Assembly (NCBI GenBank): GCA_003223245.1 | Contig: QHYI01000146.1 | Span: 1-32,506 of the forward strand | Origin: Acidobacteriota bacterium | Lineage (GTDB): Bacteria; Acidobacteriota; Terriglobia; Acidiferrales; UBA7541 | Reading direction: 5' to 3' | Length of the DNA stretch: 32,506 nt | Part shown: in pieces, positions 1 through 8,210 of the stretch | Numbering within the stretch: the stretch's first letter is position 1 | Layout: the number at the start of each line of letters is the position of its first letter | Translations under genes and position numbers: made by a program | The notes under the pieces: model-generated | Database searches by the model: none | Told to the model about the DNA's origin: nothing | What the model saw: the letters and a program-made list of their open reading frames with translations, nothing else

Positions 1-437
1 GAAATGGCAAAAAGTACCATCAACGACCGCTCAGTGGGCGATCAGACGAGTGATTAGGCGTAATGGATGCTTGCTTCCGCTTCGGGGCACGGACTCGGTG
101 GAGATTTCGAGCCGGGGCTACGGGCTATCGAGAATGACCACGCCTTGATCGTCGGCGAGCATGCGGAAGCTGGGGGAGATTTCGTAAAGTTCCTCGAAAG
201 AGCTTAGAGAGGATTCCAATGACGATGCTCCTGGAGCAAGACCTTGTTCGGGAGTGAAGAATGGCTACATGCTTGCTCAGGAAAAACCGCGGCCGGGTTG
301 AGGTCGATGAGAAGCCACGCGAACTCAAAGCAATTGCTTTGATCTTTCCGAGGAACACTTGCGCACCGCGATCTTAATTGACATCGGACCTCGTTAAGAG
401 AGAATGACGAGACCAACTGTCTTTCGAAGGAGGCCAA
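1..437. other. Left edge and upstream region of the first receptor; no confident gene
   Basis: No recognisable gene lies here. A plus-strand frame open from the left edge ends at a TAG at 55-57 and could be the last 18 codons of a gene outside the window. A 46-codon frame at 67-207 and a 38-codon frame at 261-377 (with GGAG at 251-254) are the only other short frames noted; neither resembles a known family, so they are not called. The stretch just before 438 must hold the receptor leader, but no convincing -35/-10 pair was found. Confidence 0.4.
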
Positions 438-440
438 ATG
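427..440 (+). promoter_or_regulatory. Shine-Dalgarno and start context of the first receptor
   Basis: AAGGAGG at 427-433 followed by CCAA and the ATG at 438 is a strong ribosome binding site and fixes the start of the receptor. The identical 14-base string from AAGGAGG through ATG recurs at 3622-3635 in front of the next gene. Confidence 0.8.
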
Positions 441-3400
441 AGACACGGATTGTGGATATGTCTATGCCTTCCGGTGTTGGCGGAGATACCGTTATTCGCA
501 CAGGTGGCCAACAATACGTCGTTGGTTGGCACGGTTACGGACGCGAGCGGACAAGCGGTACCCGGAGCGAAAGTCACCGCGGTGAACGTGGCAACCAACG
601 AACGCTATTCCGCCACAACGAATGAGGAGGGTGCTTACACTGTTACCTTCATTCGAGAGGGCACATATACCATCACCGTGGAGCACGCAGGCTTCGCGAG
701 ATCGGTTCAAGAGGGCATCGTAGTTGACATTAACCGAACCGCACGCACTGACGTAAGCCTCCGCGTGGGATCGGTTTCCGAATCCGTGACCGTTAATGCG
801 GGCACTCCCCCGGTTTCTACCGATGATGCCACGGTTGCGGAAACGCTAAGCACGCGATCCGTTGTGGACCTCCCGCTGAATGGACGTGACGCACTGAAGC
901 TCGCGGCTACAACCTCAGATGTCATCGTAGGGCCAAAGTCCAATCAAACAGGCATTCCTCCGGGTGAAGATTTCATTGGGGCCGGCCAACGCGAAATCAC
1001 GAATAGCCTGACGCTCGATGGAATCACAATCATGAACAACCTTATTACCGTCACGAACGTCCAGCCCAACGTGGACGCAGTTGGGGAGGTGCAAGTACAG
1101 AACGGAAACTACACGGCACAATACGGGAGCTACATGGGCGTGCATGTGAATCTCGCCACGAAATCAGGAACGAACGATCTCCACGGTGCTGTGTTTGAAT
1201 TCGTCAGGAATAGCCTGTTTGACGCACATCCTTTCTTCGATCCTCTGGGGAGCCCCAAAAAGCCGCTGCACATAAATCAGTTCGGAGCTGAGGTTGGCGG
1301 TCCAGTTTATTTGCCCAAACTGTACAACGGACGGAACAAGACATTTTTCATGGCGTCCTATGAGGGACTGCGCCAGATAAAAAGTCCATCGCAACTCGGC
1401 ACAACATTTACTCAAGCAATGCGCAGTGGAGATTTCTCAGCTCTGTGCACGGCGGGTTTCAATGCCTCGGGTCTATGCAATACCGCCAGCCAACAAATAC
1501 ACAACCCCATAACGTTGGCTCCGTACCCGAATAATCAGATTCCGTCGAATCAACTGTCGGGCGTTTCACAAACGTTGTTGCAATACTACCCCTTGCCAAA
1601 CATCCCCGGCACAGACACGTTCTCAGGTCCAGTGGCGGTCAACGTTTCAACGAATCAAACGCTGGAACGCATTGACCAAAATATCGGGGACAAGATTCGC
1701 CTGTTCGTCCGCTACGATTGGCAGAACACGAACATCTTTGGCGGTAGCATCACGCCCACCGGTGGGACCTACGGCCCGGCTTACAACAGGAACATTGCCA
1801 TTGGCTACACTCACGTCGTCACCCAAAACATTATCAACGATTTTCGCTTTGGCCGGAATCATCTGATGACGAACGCGCTGAACTACTGGGCGCAGAACAA
1901 CCTTTTGGACGCCGGGACCAAGCTTGGAATCCCGAGCTTCACGGGCGATACCACGTTCCACAATCCGGGCATCCCTGATATCACCGTGAGCGGTTTTATG
2001 ACGCTCGGCAACGCGGCGAGCAACTGGTACCAAGACGATACAACTTGGCACGGCTATGACGAAGTGAGCTATCGCCACGGTTCCCACAACTTCATGGTGG
2101 GAGCGGAGATTCGCAAGCTGATTACTGGTCGAGCGGCGGCGAACAATCCACGCGGCCTGTTCAACTTCACGGGTTCACGGAGCGGAAATGCGGCGTCGGA
2201 TTTCATGCTCGGGACTGCACAAAACGACATTACGCCGATTCAAGAGTTCAAAGGTGTTGTTGCGGAATGGCGCGACGGATTCTTTGGCCTCGATAATTGG
2301 CAAGTAAATTCGAAGTTGACGTTGAACTATGGCATGCGCTACGAATTGCCCACGGTTCCCTACAGCGTGAACGGCAACGCGAGAATCTTGAACGCACAAC
2401 AGACGGCGCTAATCCCCGCCACGATTCCCGATCCGGGGTTTTCATTCATTAATCCCCAGCATAGCGATTGGGCGCCGCGCTTGGGGTTCGCATATCGGGT
2501 TACGTCCAAGACGGCGATCCGTGGAGGCGGCGGCATCTACTACAATCCCAATCAGACGAACAGCTTTACGCTCGCAACAACGAATCCGCCGTTCGGCATA
2601 ACAACTACTTTCAACAATTCGGCCGCTACCCCCATCTCCTTCGCCAACCCAACTCCAGGCACGGGGACAACGCCAACAACGTTTTTGAGCGTGTTTACGG
2701 AGAACCCGGATTTGCTAACGCCGCGAATGTATCAGTGGAATTTAGGCGTCTCCCGCGAGTTGTGGAGCAATGCGGGTTTCGAGCTACAGTATCTTGGCTC
2801 GCACTCGATACATCTGGATCGCAGCTATTTCAACAACACGCCCGCGCCGGGCCCGGGCCCGGTCAACCCGCGCCGTCCAAATCAACTTTGGGGACAAATC
2901 CGCACCATCCAAAATGACGTGATTGCGAACTACCACGGGTTTACGGGGATCTTCCGGCAACGGATGAGCCACAACCTACAAATGTTGGCCAGCTATACGT
3001 GGTCCCACACTCTGGACGTGTCCACTGATTCCAACGGCGGCGGCGCGGCCATGAACGATTACGATTGGCATCTTGACTATGGCAACTCCAACTGGGACAT
3101 TCGGCATAGATTCGTAACGAGTTTCATCTACGATTTGCCGCGTTTTAATGGCACGAATTCAGTTTTACGGTGGACGCTCGACAACTGGCAAGCGAACGGA
3201 ATTTTTACGGCACAATCAGGGATCCCATTCAACGTGATAATCGGCCCAGACCAAGCAAACATAGGCCGTCCCAATGAGCGCCCGAATGTTGTTGGCATGC
3301 CGAGTGACAACTGCGGGTCCGGGCATCTCATCGGCTGCATCAATTCAGCGGCGTTTGCCTTGCCCGCACTGTTCACGTTTGGCAATGCCGGACGCAACAT

Positions 3401-3623
3401 CCTCTATGGACCCGGCCTCGTTGACGCGGACTTCTCGCTGTTCAAGGACTTCCCGATTAAAGAGCGAGCAAAACTCCAGTTCCGCGCCGAGATGTTTAAT
3501 ATCTTCAATCACCCGAACTTTGGCAATCCGAACACAACTTGGAACACCGGATCGTTTGGTAACATCACGCAAACCACTACGAATAATCGCGATATTCAGT
3601 TCGGCGCAAAGTTCATTTTCTAA
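438..3623 (+). CDS. Oar-like TonB-dependent outer-membrane receptor
   Basis: A 1061-residue outer-membrane protein of the acidobacterial Oar/TonB-dependent receptor family. It starts with a signal peptide (about residues 1-22, cleavage after LFAQ). A carboxypeptidase-regulatory-like Ig fold covers about 28-110 (GTVTDASGQAVPGAKV). A plug-like region covers about 130-245 with the family motif LPLNGRDA near 146. A long beta-barrel runs to the C-terminal FGAKFIF, whose final Phe is the usual barrel-assembly signal. Length is typical (1000-1200 residues). Such receptors are thought to bind and import oligomeric or small organic ligands using TonB energy; the ligand cannot be inferred. The start is set by a strong AAGGAGG at 427. 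The stop overlaps the ribosome binding site of the following amidohydrolase, so the two are almost certainly co-translated and may share a substrate. Confidence 0.93.
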   Translation: MRHGLWICLCLPVLAEIPLFAQVANNTSLVGTVTDASGQAVPGAKVTAVNVATNERYSATTNEEGAYTVTFIREGTYTITVEHAGFARSVQEGIVVDINRTARTDVSLRVGSVSESVTVNAGTPPVSTDDATVAETLSTRSVVDLPLNGRDALKLAATTSDVIVGPKSNQTGIPPGEDFIGAGQREITNSLTLDGITIMNNLITVTNVQPNVDAVGEVQVQNGNYTAQYGSYMGVHVNLATKSGTNDLHGAVFEFVRNSLFDAHPFFDPLGSPKKPLHINQFGAEVGGPVYLPKLYNGRNKTFFMASYEGLRQIKSPSQLGTTFTQAMRSGDFSALCTAGFNASGLCNTASQQIHNPITLAPYPNNQIPSNQLSGVSQTLLQYYPLPNIPGTDTFSGPVAVNVSTNQTLERIDQNIGDKIRLFVRYDWQNTNIFGGSITPTGGTYGPAYNRNIAIGYTHVVTQNIINDFRFGRNHLMTNALNYWAQNNLLDAGTKLGIPSFTGDTTFHNPGIPDITVSGFMTLGNAASNWYQDDTTWHGYDEVSYRHGSHNFMVGAEIRKLITGRAAANNPRGLFNFTGSRSGNAASDFMLGTAQNDITPIQEFKGVVAEWRDGFFGLDNWQVNSKLTLNYGMRYELPTVPYSVNGNARILNAQQTALIPATIPDPGFSFINPQHSDWAPRLGFAYRVTSKTAIRGGGGIYYNPNQTNSFTLATTNPPFGITTTFNNSAATPISFANPTPGTGTTPTTFLSVFTENPDLLTPRMYQWNLGVSRELWSNAGFELQYLGSHSIHLDRSYFNNTPAPGPGPVNPRRPNQLWGQIRTIQNDVIANYHGFTGIFRQRMSHNLQMLASYTWSHTLDVSTDSNGGGAAMNDYDWHLDYGNSNWDIRHRFVTSFIYDLPRFNGTNSVLRWTLDNWQANGIFTAQSGIPFNVIIGPDQANIGRPNERPNVVGMPSDNCGSGHLIGCINSAAFALPALFTFGNAGRNILYGPGLVDADFSLFKDFPIKERAKLQFRAEMFNIFNHPNFGNPNTTWNTGSFGNITQTTTNNRDIQFGAKFIF

Positions 3624-3635
3624 GGAGGCCAAATG
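3622..3635 (+). promoter_or_regulatory. Ribosome binding site overlapping the receptor stop codon
   Basis: The receptor stop TAA (3621-3623) shares its last two bases with an AAGGAGG at 3622-3628, and the next ATG is at 3633. The arrangement implies translational coupling. The 14 bases from AAGGAGG to ATG are identical to those before the receptor itself. Confidence 0.75.
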
Positions 3636-5033
3636 CGACATTTATTCACGGCGCTATTTGTGTTAGCACTTGTCATTCCCGCGCGAGCGCAGCAACCCGC
3701 ACAACAACCTAAGTACGATTTATTGCTCAAAGGAGGGCATGTTATCGATCCCGCAAACGGGTTGGATGCCAAGATGGACGTTGCGGTTTTGCTCGGTAGG
3801 ATCGCGGCTGTTCAAAAAGATATTCCAGCCAGTGACGCCGGAAAAGTGGTTGACGTATCCGGGCTGTATGTCACGCCGGGCCTGATTGATATTCACTATC
3901 ACATCGGGCACGGCGGTGCGCCGCTGAATTGGTTTGCGCCAGATTCATCAGACCATGAGATCGCGCTTTTGACCGCTCCCACCTCTACACAGATAGACCC
4001 TCATGCGGCGTTTGTGCCGTACGGTGTTCCAGCGGATTTGGCGTTGCAATCGGGCGTAACAACCATCGTAGATGCGGGGTCGGCTGGAGCAGATACGTTT
4101 TTGCAAGAGAAAGAAGAAGTCATCGAACACGCCAAAGTGCGGGTGCTGGCGTTCCTCAACATCGTTAGCAACGGTATGAAAGGGGGTCTCGAACAGACCG
4201 TAGATAACATGGACGTAAAGCGCTGCGCTGATACGGTCCTCAGATACTCGGATATCATCGTGGGCGTAAAAACAGCCCATTATTGGCCCCAGAAACCGCT
4301 AGACGAATTACATCCCACCTGGGCCGCCGTCGATCGAGCGCTCGCCTGCGGAGAAGCAGCGAAAGTTCCGGTGATGTTTGATTTCTGGCCGCGCCCGGAG
4401 AGGAGCTATGCGGACCTCATTCTCGAGAAGGCTAGACCCGGAGACATACATACTCATGTGTTTGCGCAACAGTTCCCGATCATTCTCGAGGACGGGAAGC
4501 TCAATCCCATCCTGCTACAAGCACGAAACCGTGGAGTGATTTTCGATGTAGGCCACGGAGCGGGCAGCTTCTGGTTCCGCAATGCCGTACCAGCGGTCAA
4601 ACAAGGGTTTGTGCCGGACTCCATGTCCACGGATTTGCACATAGGAGATTTCACCACCCTCAGCATGAGTAACGTCGTGTCTAAGTTTTTAAGCATGGGC
4701 GTTCCGCTGGCCGATCTTATACGCCGTTCAACGGTGAACCCGGCAAATGAAATTCACAGACCTGAACTCGGAACGTTGACGGTTGGCCGAGAGGCGGATA
4801 TCGCTGTGCTTGACGAACAGCACGGACATTTCGGCTTTGTTGATTGCGGATACGCCAAGATGGAAGGCACCTCGCGGGTTGTGGCGCAAATGACGATACG
4901 CGCCGGGAGAATTCTCTACGATCCATCGGGCTTGAGCATGGTCCAGTGGGAGAAAGCCCGTCCGCAGTATTTCAACATTCCGATGCTGCAGGGTTCACTC
5001 CCAGCAACCGCTGACAGCTACCCGAGGAACTAA
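3633..5033 (+). CDS. Exported amidohydrolase/deacetylase family metallohydrolase
   Basis: A 466-residue member of the amidohydrolase superfamily, in the 'amidohydrolase/deacetylase family metallohydrolase' group related to dihydroorotase-like TIM-barrel enzymes. Visible features are a signal peptide (residues 1-20, ending PARAQ), the N-terminal sandwich strand (LLKGGHVIDPANG, 31-43), the metal motif DIHYH (86-90), a Lys in GVKTAHY (K213) suited to be the carbamylated bridge, HTH at 273-275, DVGHG at 305-309 and an Asp (D334) in MSTDLH as the catalytic acid. The family hydrolyses cyclic amides, acylated amino acids or similar compounds; the substrate is unknown. The signal peptide places it in the periplasm. 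It follows the receptor by 9 bases with a coupled ribosome binding site, suggesting periplasmic processing of the imported ligand. The usual His of the VMVH-type strand appears as Asp (VPVMFD, D250), which may be a subfamily trait. Confidence 0.88.
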   Translation: MRHLFTALFVLALVIPARAQQPAQQPKYDLLLKGGHVIDPANGLDAKMDVAVLLGRIAAVQKDIPASDAGKVVDVSGLYVTPGLIDIHYHIGHGGAPLNWFAPDSSDHEIALLTAPTSTQIDPHAAFVPYGVPADLALQSGVTTIVDAGSAGADTFLQEKEEVIEHAKVRVLAFLNIVSNGMKGGLEQTVDNMDVKRCADTVLRYSDIIVGVKTAHYWPQKPLDELHPTWAAVDRALACGEAAKVPVMFDFWPRPERSYADLILEKARPGDIHTHVFAQQFPIILEDGKLNPILLQARNRGVIFDVGHGAGSFWFRNAVPAVKQGFVPDSMSTDLHIGDFTTLSMSNVVSKFLSMGVPLADLIRRSTVNPANEIHRPELGTLTVGREADIAVLDEQHGHFGFVDCGYAKMEGTSRVVAQMTIRAGRILYDPSGLSMVQWEKARPQYFNIPMLQGSLPATADSYPRN

Positions 5034-5139
5034 AGGAGGAACCGTGGCCTCCAGCGGCATCGCTCGTGCTTTTTGACAAAAAGAAAAAGGTGCTTTGGTC
5101 TGCGCCATGAATGCAGAAGGAAAGGAAGAGGTAGGCCAT
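5033..5139 (+). other. Short spacer with a Shine-Dalgarno sequence and a possible gene remnant
   Basis: Directly after the amidohydrolase stop there is an AAGGAGG (5033-5039) and a GTG at 5044 whose frame closes after ten codons. A different frame (5048-5110) reads ASLVLFDKKKKVLWSAP before TGA, which has the look of a conserved strand-turn-strand segment ending in WSAP. This may be the leftover of a third gene once coupled to the amidohydrolase. I cannot name its family. Confidence 0.2.
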
Positions 5140-6276
5140 TCATTTTTGGTTAAGTTTTTCTTCAAGTTGCCAAGGCTTGCGGAATCCCCAGATGAATCTC
5201 GCCAGAACAACGCCGATGAGCAGGACGTAGAGTCCCATGGTTATGTAGTCCATCAGCAGCGGAGCTTTTGGTGCACCTGCCGCCAACGGCGCTCGAATCG
5301 CCCATATAGCTAGAAAATACGCGAACTCGTTCAGTGTCAACTGTTTTGGGTCCGCACTCTTGGCGACCACCAGAATCCAAGCTACTGCAAGAATGCCGAA
5401 GAGCACGACGAAAAACTTTGGAAACAACGGACGTTCTAACACCAGGAGAATGCGGCCATCCTTCCAAAAGTCAGGCCTGTAGAGTCGAGCGAATTCCTTG
5501 GGGTCTTGTTGAAAGTACTTGGCCCAGTATTCCAGGTCGTTTGCTTTTATGTTTCTGACCATGAGATTGGGTATTTTGGGCAAAACCGTGTAACGGTCGT
5601 CGGGAATTTTGAAATACTGGTTCCAGTCGGAGGTTGCGACAATCGTAAGCTTTATTTGAGCCGCAACGACATATTTGTCAAATGGATAAAGCCATGGGTC
5701 TCCTAAGAGTCGAATGTCCGCCTGAGTAGACTTGGGGACGGATTCGGAAAAGGAAGCGGGAGGACGCTTTAATGGAACATTATTGGTCCACCCGCGCGGT
5801 CCGAAAATCCCGACCGAGAATTCGTTCGTGGCGTCAGAAATCTCAAATGGACTAAAAAATACCTGAACGGGAGCAGCATCGTTCTTACGGATTTCGTGGG
5901 TCTCAGGGGATTCATCTATGAACGTAAACAGTGGGGCTCGAATTAGCATGCTCGGGTCTGTTCCCCCTACGTACCGAAGGTCGGCTCGCAAGTGAGCCGT
6001 CTGGTATGTTTCATCGATAGATTCGAGCACCACCCTGTAGTACTTCACATAGACGGGAACTTGTCCAGGTGCAGTTATTTCCCTACCCAAGAGCCATTGA
6101 GCCGTATCCTGGTCCATCTGCGGTGGACGGTGACCCAAGTACACGGCGACAAACATCAAGGAGACGACAACCAGGAGAACGGCGATTGCTAGAATTTTCT
6201 GTCGATGCGCAAGAAACCTTTCAACAATCCTGGGAGGAATCCTTTTGATTTGTGACCCGAGAGAAACCGAACACAT
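5140..6276 (-). CDS. Hypothetical membrane-anchored protein with a large periplasmic domain
   Basis: A 378-residue protein of no recognised enzymatic family. One membrane segment lies at about residues 29-48. A soluble domain of about 220 residues follows, with WLYPFDKY near 196-203. Three further membrane segments lie in the C-terminal part (about 287-305, 318-335 and 345-365), and the tail is short and basic. This N-TM, outside domain, three-TM plan resembles DUF4436-type proteins, and the WLYPFDKY-like string is compatible, but I offer this only as a possibility. The gene converges on the receptor/amidohydrolase unit and has no close co-directional neighbour. The start ATG at 6276 is the first in frame; an alternative inside the first 28 residues cannot be excluded. 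Confidence 0.75.
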   Translation of the reverse strand: MCSVSLGSQIKRIPPRIVERFLAHRQKILAIAVLLVVVSLMFVAVYLGHRPPQMDQDTAQWLLGREITAPGQVPVYVKYYRVVLESIDETYQTAHLRADLRYVGGTDPSMLIRAPLFTFIDESPETHEIRKNDAAPVQVFFSPFEISDATNEFSVGIFGPRGWTNNVPLKRPPASFSESVPKSTQADIRLLGDPWLYPFDKYVVAAQIKLTIVATSDWNQYFKIPDDRYTVLPKIPNLMVRNIKANDLEYWAKYFQQDPKEFARLYRPDFWKDGRILLVLERPLFPKFFVVLFGILAVAWILVVAKSADPKQLTLNEFAYFLAIWAIRAPLAAGAPKAPLLMDYITMGLYVLLIGVVLARFIWGFRKPWQLEEKLNQK

Positions 6277-6875
6277 GAACGCATTGTATAGAGAAAAATG
6301 CTAGGCCCGTGACCTCGGAGCGGTTAGGTGCTTAAACAGACAAAGTGCCCGTAACTGTTTTTTGATTAGGGTTTCTAGCTTTTAGCTTTTAGCAAAATCT
6401 TTCAAATGCGCTAAATCACCTTCACCAAGGCCAGGTGCGCGACTCGATCACAAAAGCTCATCGAGGGGACGCGTTTCGTCGCGCTGATTTTCTTCCCGAG
6501 CCTCTTTGGCAAGCCGGCGCAATTTTTCCGGACCGCGTGCCAGCTTTTCCTTCCAGGCAGCTTCATCCGCCTCTTCGAGCAGTTCCGTCATAAGCCGAGG
6601 GTAACAGGTGAAGGACAGTCAGAGGCAATGGCAACGACATACAGGACATACATGTCAATCGCCGAGCCGATCGCGCAACTCCGACATTCCCATCACGAAG
6701 CCGAGAGATTGACGCTGATCGGCACGGGCACCGGTTGACCGAGCCGCATCGGCCGACCACGCTCGAACTGGATCAAGGTGCGGTCAAAGTTGCGCTCGAG
6801 CGACAGAGACCGCGAGCATCACGGCGCGCGCCCCGATGGAATCCAGCGAATGAAGTTGTTCTCCGCAGGTGCATC
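6277..6875. other. Intergenic stretch with one small ORF and otherwise no recognisable gene
   Basis: Apart from the 47-codon frame at 6448-6591 (listed separately), nothing convincing is encoded. Seven-base tandem units TAGCTTT occur at 6376-6393 (two and a half copies). Minus-strand frames between 6660 and 6875 contain protein-like strings but are interrupted by stops and show no clear family. The stretch is probably decayed sequence. Confidence 0.4.
6448..6591 (-). CDS. Small charged protein, possible antitoxin-like remnant
   Basis: A 47-codon frame starting MTELLEEADEAAWKEK and ending RPLDELL, almost entirely helical and rich in Glu, Arg and Lys. Strings of this kind occur at the C-terminal ends of Phd- and ParD-type antitoxins, but no DNA-binding part is present and no toxin gene follows. 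No good ribosome binding site precedes the ATG. It could be a small gene, the tail of a lost antitoxin, or a chance frame. It lies just downstream of the PIN/Phd module in the same direction. Confidence 0.3.
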   Translation of the reverse strand: MTELLEEADEAAWKEKLARGPEKLRRLAKEAREENQRDETRPLDELL

Positions 6876-7298
6876 CTACGCGACAAGATGCGGTGCCACT
6901 AAGCTGAGGAATTCGCGGGATGTGATGATCTTGGTTTTTTTCCAGAACTTGGGAAAGTGCCGAACGTTCCCTGTCACCAGGTAGTCTGTATGAGCAGCAT
7001 CGGCACACTCGAGAAACACATCATCGTCCGGATCGCTCGTCACCCACACGGTCTGCTCCGGAGCTACCAGATGGGCCCGTTTTCTAATGAGGTCCAGCAG
7101 CTGCTGTCGGAGGCCTTTTCGGATCTGGAATTCCGGGCGCGACAACACGTCCCGATATTCGTCGAGAATGACTTTCGTGACATAGAGCCGCGCCGGCTTA
7201 GTGATTGCTAAGAGAAGGACAATGCGTTGCAACCCGTCGGGCTTAAGCGCCGCAGACACCACAATGTTCGTGTCCACGACGAGTCGAAGCAAAATCAT
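6876..7298 (-). CDS. PIN-domain toxin (COG1569-type putative toxin component)
   Basis: A 140-residue PIN-domain ribonuclease of the 'putative toxin-antitoxin system toxin component, PIN family' (TIGR00305/COG1569). The acidic metal-binding residues are visible: D9 in LVVDTN, E47 in ILDEYRD, and the cluster DPDDDVFLECA at 89-99, followed by DYLVTGNVRHF, where many relatives have TGD rather than TGN. Length is typical. PIN toxins cleave RNA with Mg/Mn and are held inactive by the antitoxin. The ATG overlaps the antitoxin stop in an ATGA arrangement (7295-7298), standard for a co-translated TA pair with the antitoxin first. Confidence 0.88.
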   Translation of the reverse strand: MILLRLVVDTNIVVSAALKPDGLQRIVLLLAITKPARLYVTKVILDEYRDVLSRPEFQIRKGLRQQLLDLIRKRAHLVAPEQTVWVTSDPDDDVFLECADAAHTDYLVTGNVRHFPKFWKKTKIITSREFLSLVAPHLVA

Positions 7299-7594
7299 CT
7301 GCGCTTGGTTTTCTTGTGACGCGTAGCACTAATGACGCTGTCAATTTGCTGCGAAGTGAGAGTATCCATCCCCTTTGCCTTCGATTCTTCGCCGATGATC
7401 GTGAGAACCTCGGGTTCTGGGGCTGCAAGCCGTACATAGTCACGGATACTGAGCAGGATCGCGCGGGGCACGCCACGCTTCTCAATCACCAGGGAGCCAC
7501 GCTGATCCTCGATTCGTTGTAGGAGCTTGCCAAAGTTGGTGCGTGCCCGCAGGGCAGACACGACGATACTTTGCTTCTCTTGTCTGCTCGCCAT
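7295..7594 (-). CDS. Phd/YefM-type antitoxin
   Basis: A 99-residue antitoxin of the Phd/YefM group. The N-terminal half (about 9-57) has the DNA-binding and dimerising pattern: SALRARTNFGKLLQRI, then the strand-turn-strand VIEKRGVPRAILLSIRDY. The C-terminal part (about 60-99) is charged and would be the segment that wraps the toxin. The gene overlaps the PIN toxin by four bases and is transcribed first, so it should repress its own promoter alone or with the toxin. Two matched 12-base elements directly upstream (7601-7612 and 7623-7634) are the likely operators. The ATG at 7594 begins MASRQEKQS; no strong ribosome binding site is visible. Confidence 0.85.
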   Translation of the reverse strand: MASRQEKQSIVVSALRARTNFGKLLQRIEDQRGSLVIEKRGVPRAILLSIRDYVRLAAPEPEVLTIIGEESKAKGMDTLTSQQIDSVISATRHKKTKRR

Positions 7595-7600
7595 GAAATC

Positions 7601-7634
7601 AACTCATCAGTTAGATTGTACGAACTGTGCAGTT
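7601..7634 (-). promoter_or_regulatory. Candidate twin operator of the Phd/PIN module
   Basis: Two copies of AACT-N4-AGTT (AACTCATCAGTT at 7601-7612 and AACTGTGCAGTT at 7623-7634) sit 22 bases apart, two helical turns, starting six bases upstream of the antitoxin ATG. Each is an imperfect palindrome suited to an antitoxin dimer. Binding is inferred from position and symmetry. Confidence 0.55.
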
Positions 7635-7880
7635 AAATTGCAACGACTGTCCGTAGGGAGCTTCGGCGTGCGAACCGCTGCGCGCTACAAAGTCGATCCC
7701 TTCACGATTGCCGCTGCCATGGTCACGGCTGAACTGTCGGCGAAAAAGAAAGGCGGCAAGGCACGAGCTGGACATCTAAAATTCCCAGGTATACCCTTAC
7801 GGGACTGTCCCCCACGGATATCCCTTTCAGAAGATCATCACTGGCAGTGTGCGGATTCTTTGTGGAACTGAGGGGGCAAA
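7635..7880. other. Region before the DUF3892 gene with an unplaced lysine-rich frame
   Basis: A plus-strand frame running to 7871 contains a protein-like run around 7690-7770 (YKVDPFTIAAAMVTAEL followed by SAKKKGGKA). It resembles the charged tail of a DNA-associated protein, but neither a start nor a family can be assigned. It may be the end of a decayed gene. Confidence 0.25.
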
Positions 7881-8210
7881 ATGGCTCGATACCTACGCAT
7901 ACGGCACGTCGTCAAGACTGACCGACCGAGCGCCCATGAACGAATCCAGGCGATCTGTGGGATCAAGCCGGACAGGAGTCATTGGTCACTCACGCAGGAC
8001 GAGGCTATTTCACAGGTAGAGGATGGGACTTCCATGTTCTATGTAGAGCGTGCTGGCAGACGGTTTGACGTGATCGTTAGCATGGATCTTCACGCCCGCA
8101 AATACCTCAAAACCGTCGCGGATAGAGAACAGCCTGACGAGCTTCTCTATCTGCCGAATTGCCAGAACCTCGCGCACGAAATAAGGAGTCGATCTGCGGC
8201 GGCTGGATGA
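7881..8210 (+). CDS. DUF3892 family protein
   Basis: A 109-residue protein whose first 95 residues match the DUF3892 pattern: a short N-terminal strand (LRIRHVVKTDR), an Ile-rich middle (ERIQAICG), then EAISQVEDGTSMFYVE, VIVSMDLHARKYLKTVAD and LLYLPNC. The biochemical role of the family is unknown; members are small and often lie among mobile or accessory genes. A GAGGGGGC stretch seven to ten bases upstream serves as ribosome binding site. The last 14 residues (from NLAHEIRS) exceed the usual end of the domain and lead directly into a fragment of a cold-shock gene, so the C-terminus may have been altered by a deletion junction. Confidence 0.78.
   Translation: MARYLRIRHVVKTDRPSAHERIQAICGIKPDRSHWSLTQDEAISQVEDGTSMFYVERAGRRFDVIVSMDLHARKYLKTVADREQPDELLYLPNCQNLAHEIRSRSAAAG

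Noticed and set aside
1647-2087. Minus-strand open frame of 146 codons opposite the first receptor
   Set aside because: It lies wholly inside the receptor gene, shows no family motif and is explained by codon bias of the real gene.
6376-6393. TAGCTTT tandem repeat as a functional element
   Set aside because: Only two and a half short AT-rich units in apparently decayed sequence, not near any start.
6660-6875. Minus-strand string resembling an EAL-domain motif (VPISVNLSAS)
   Set aside because: Only about ten residues look similar and surrounding frames have stops; too short to call.
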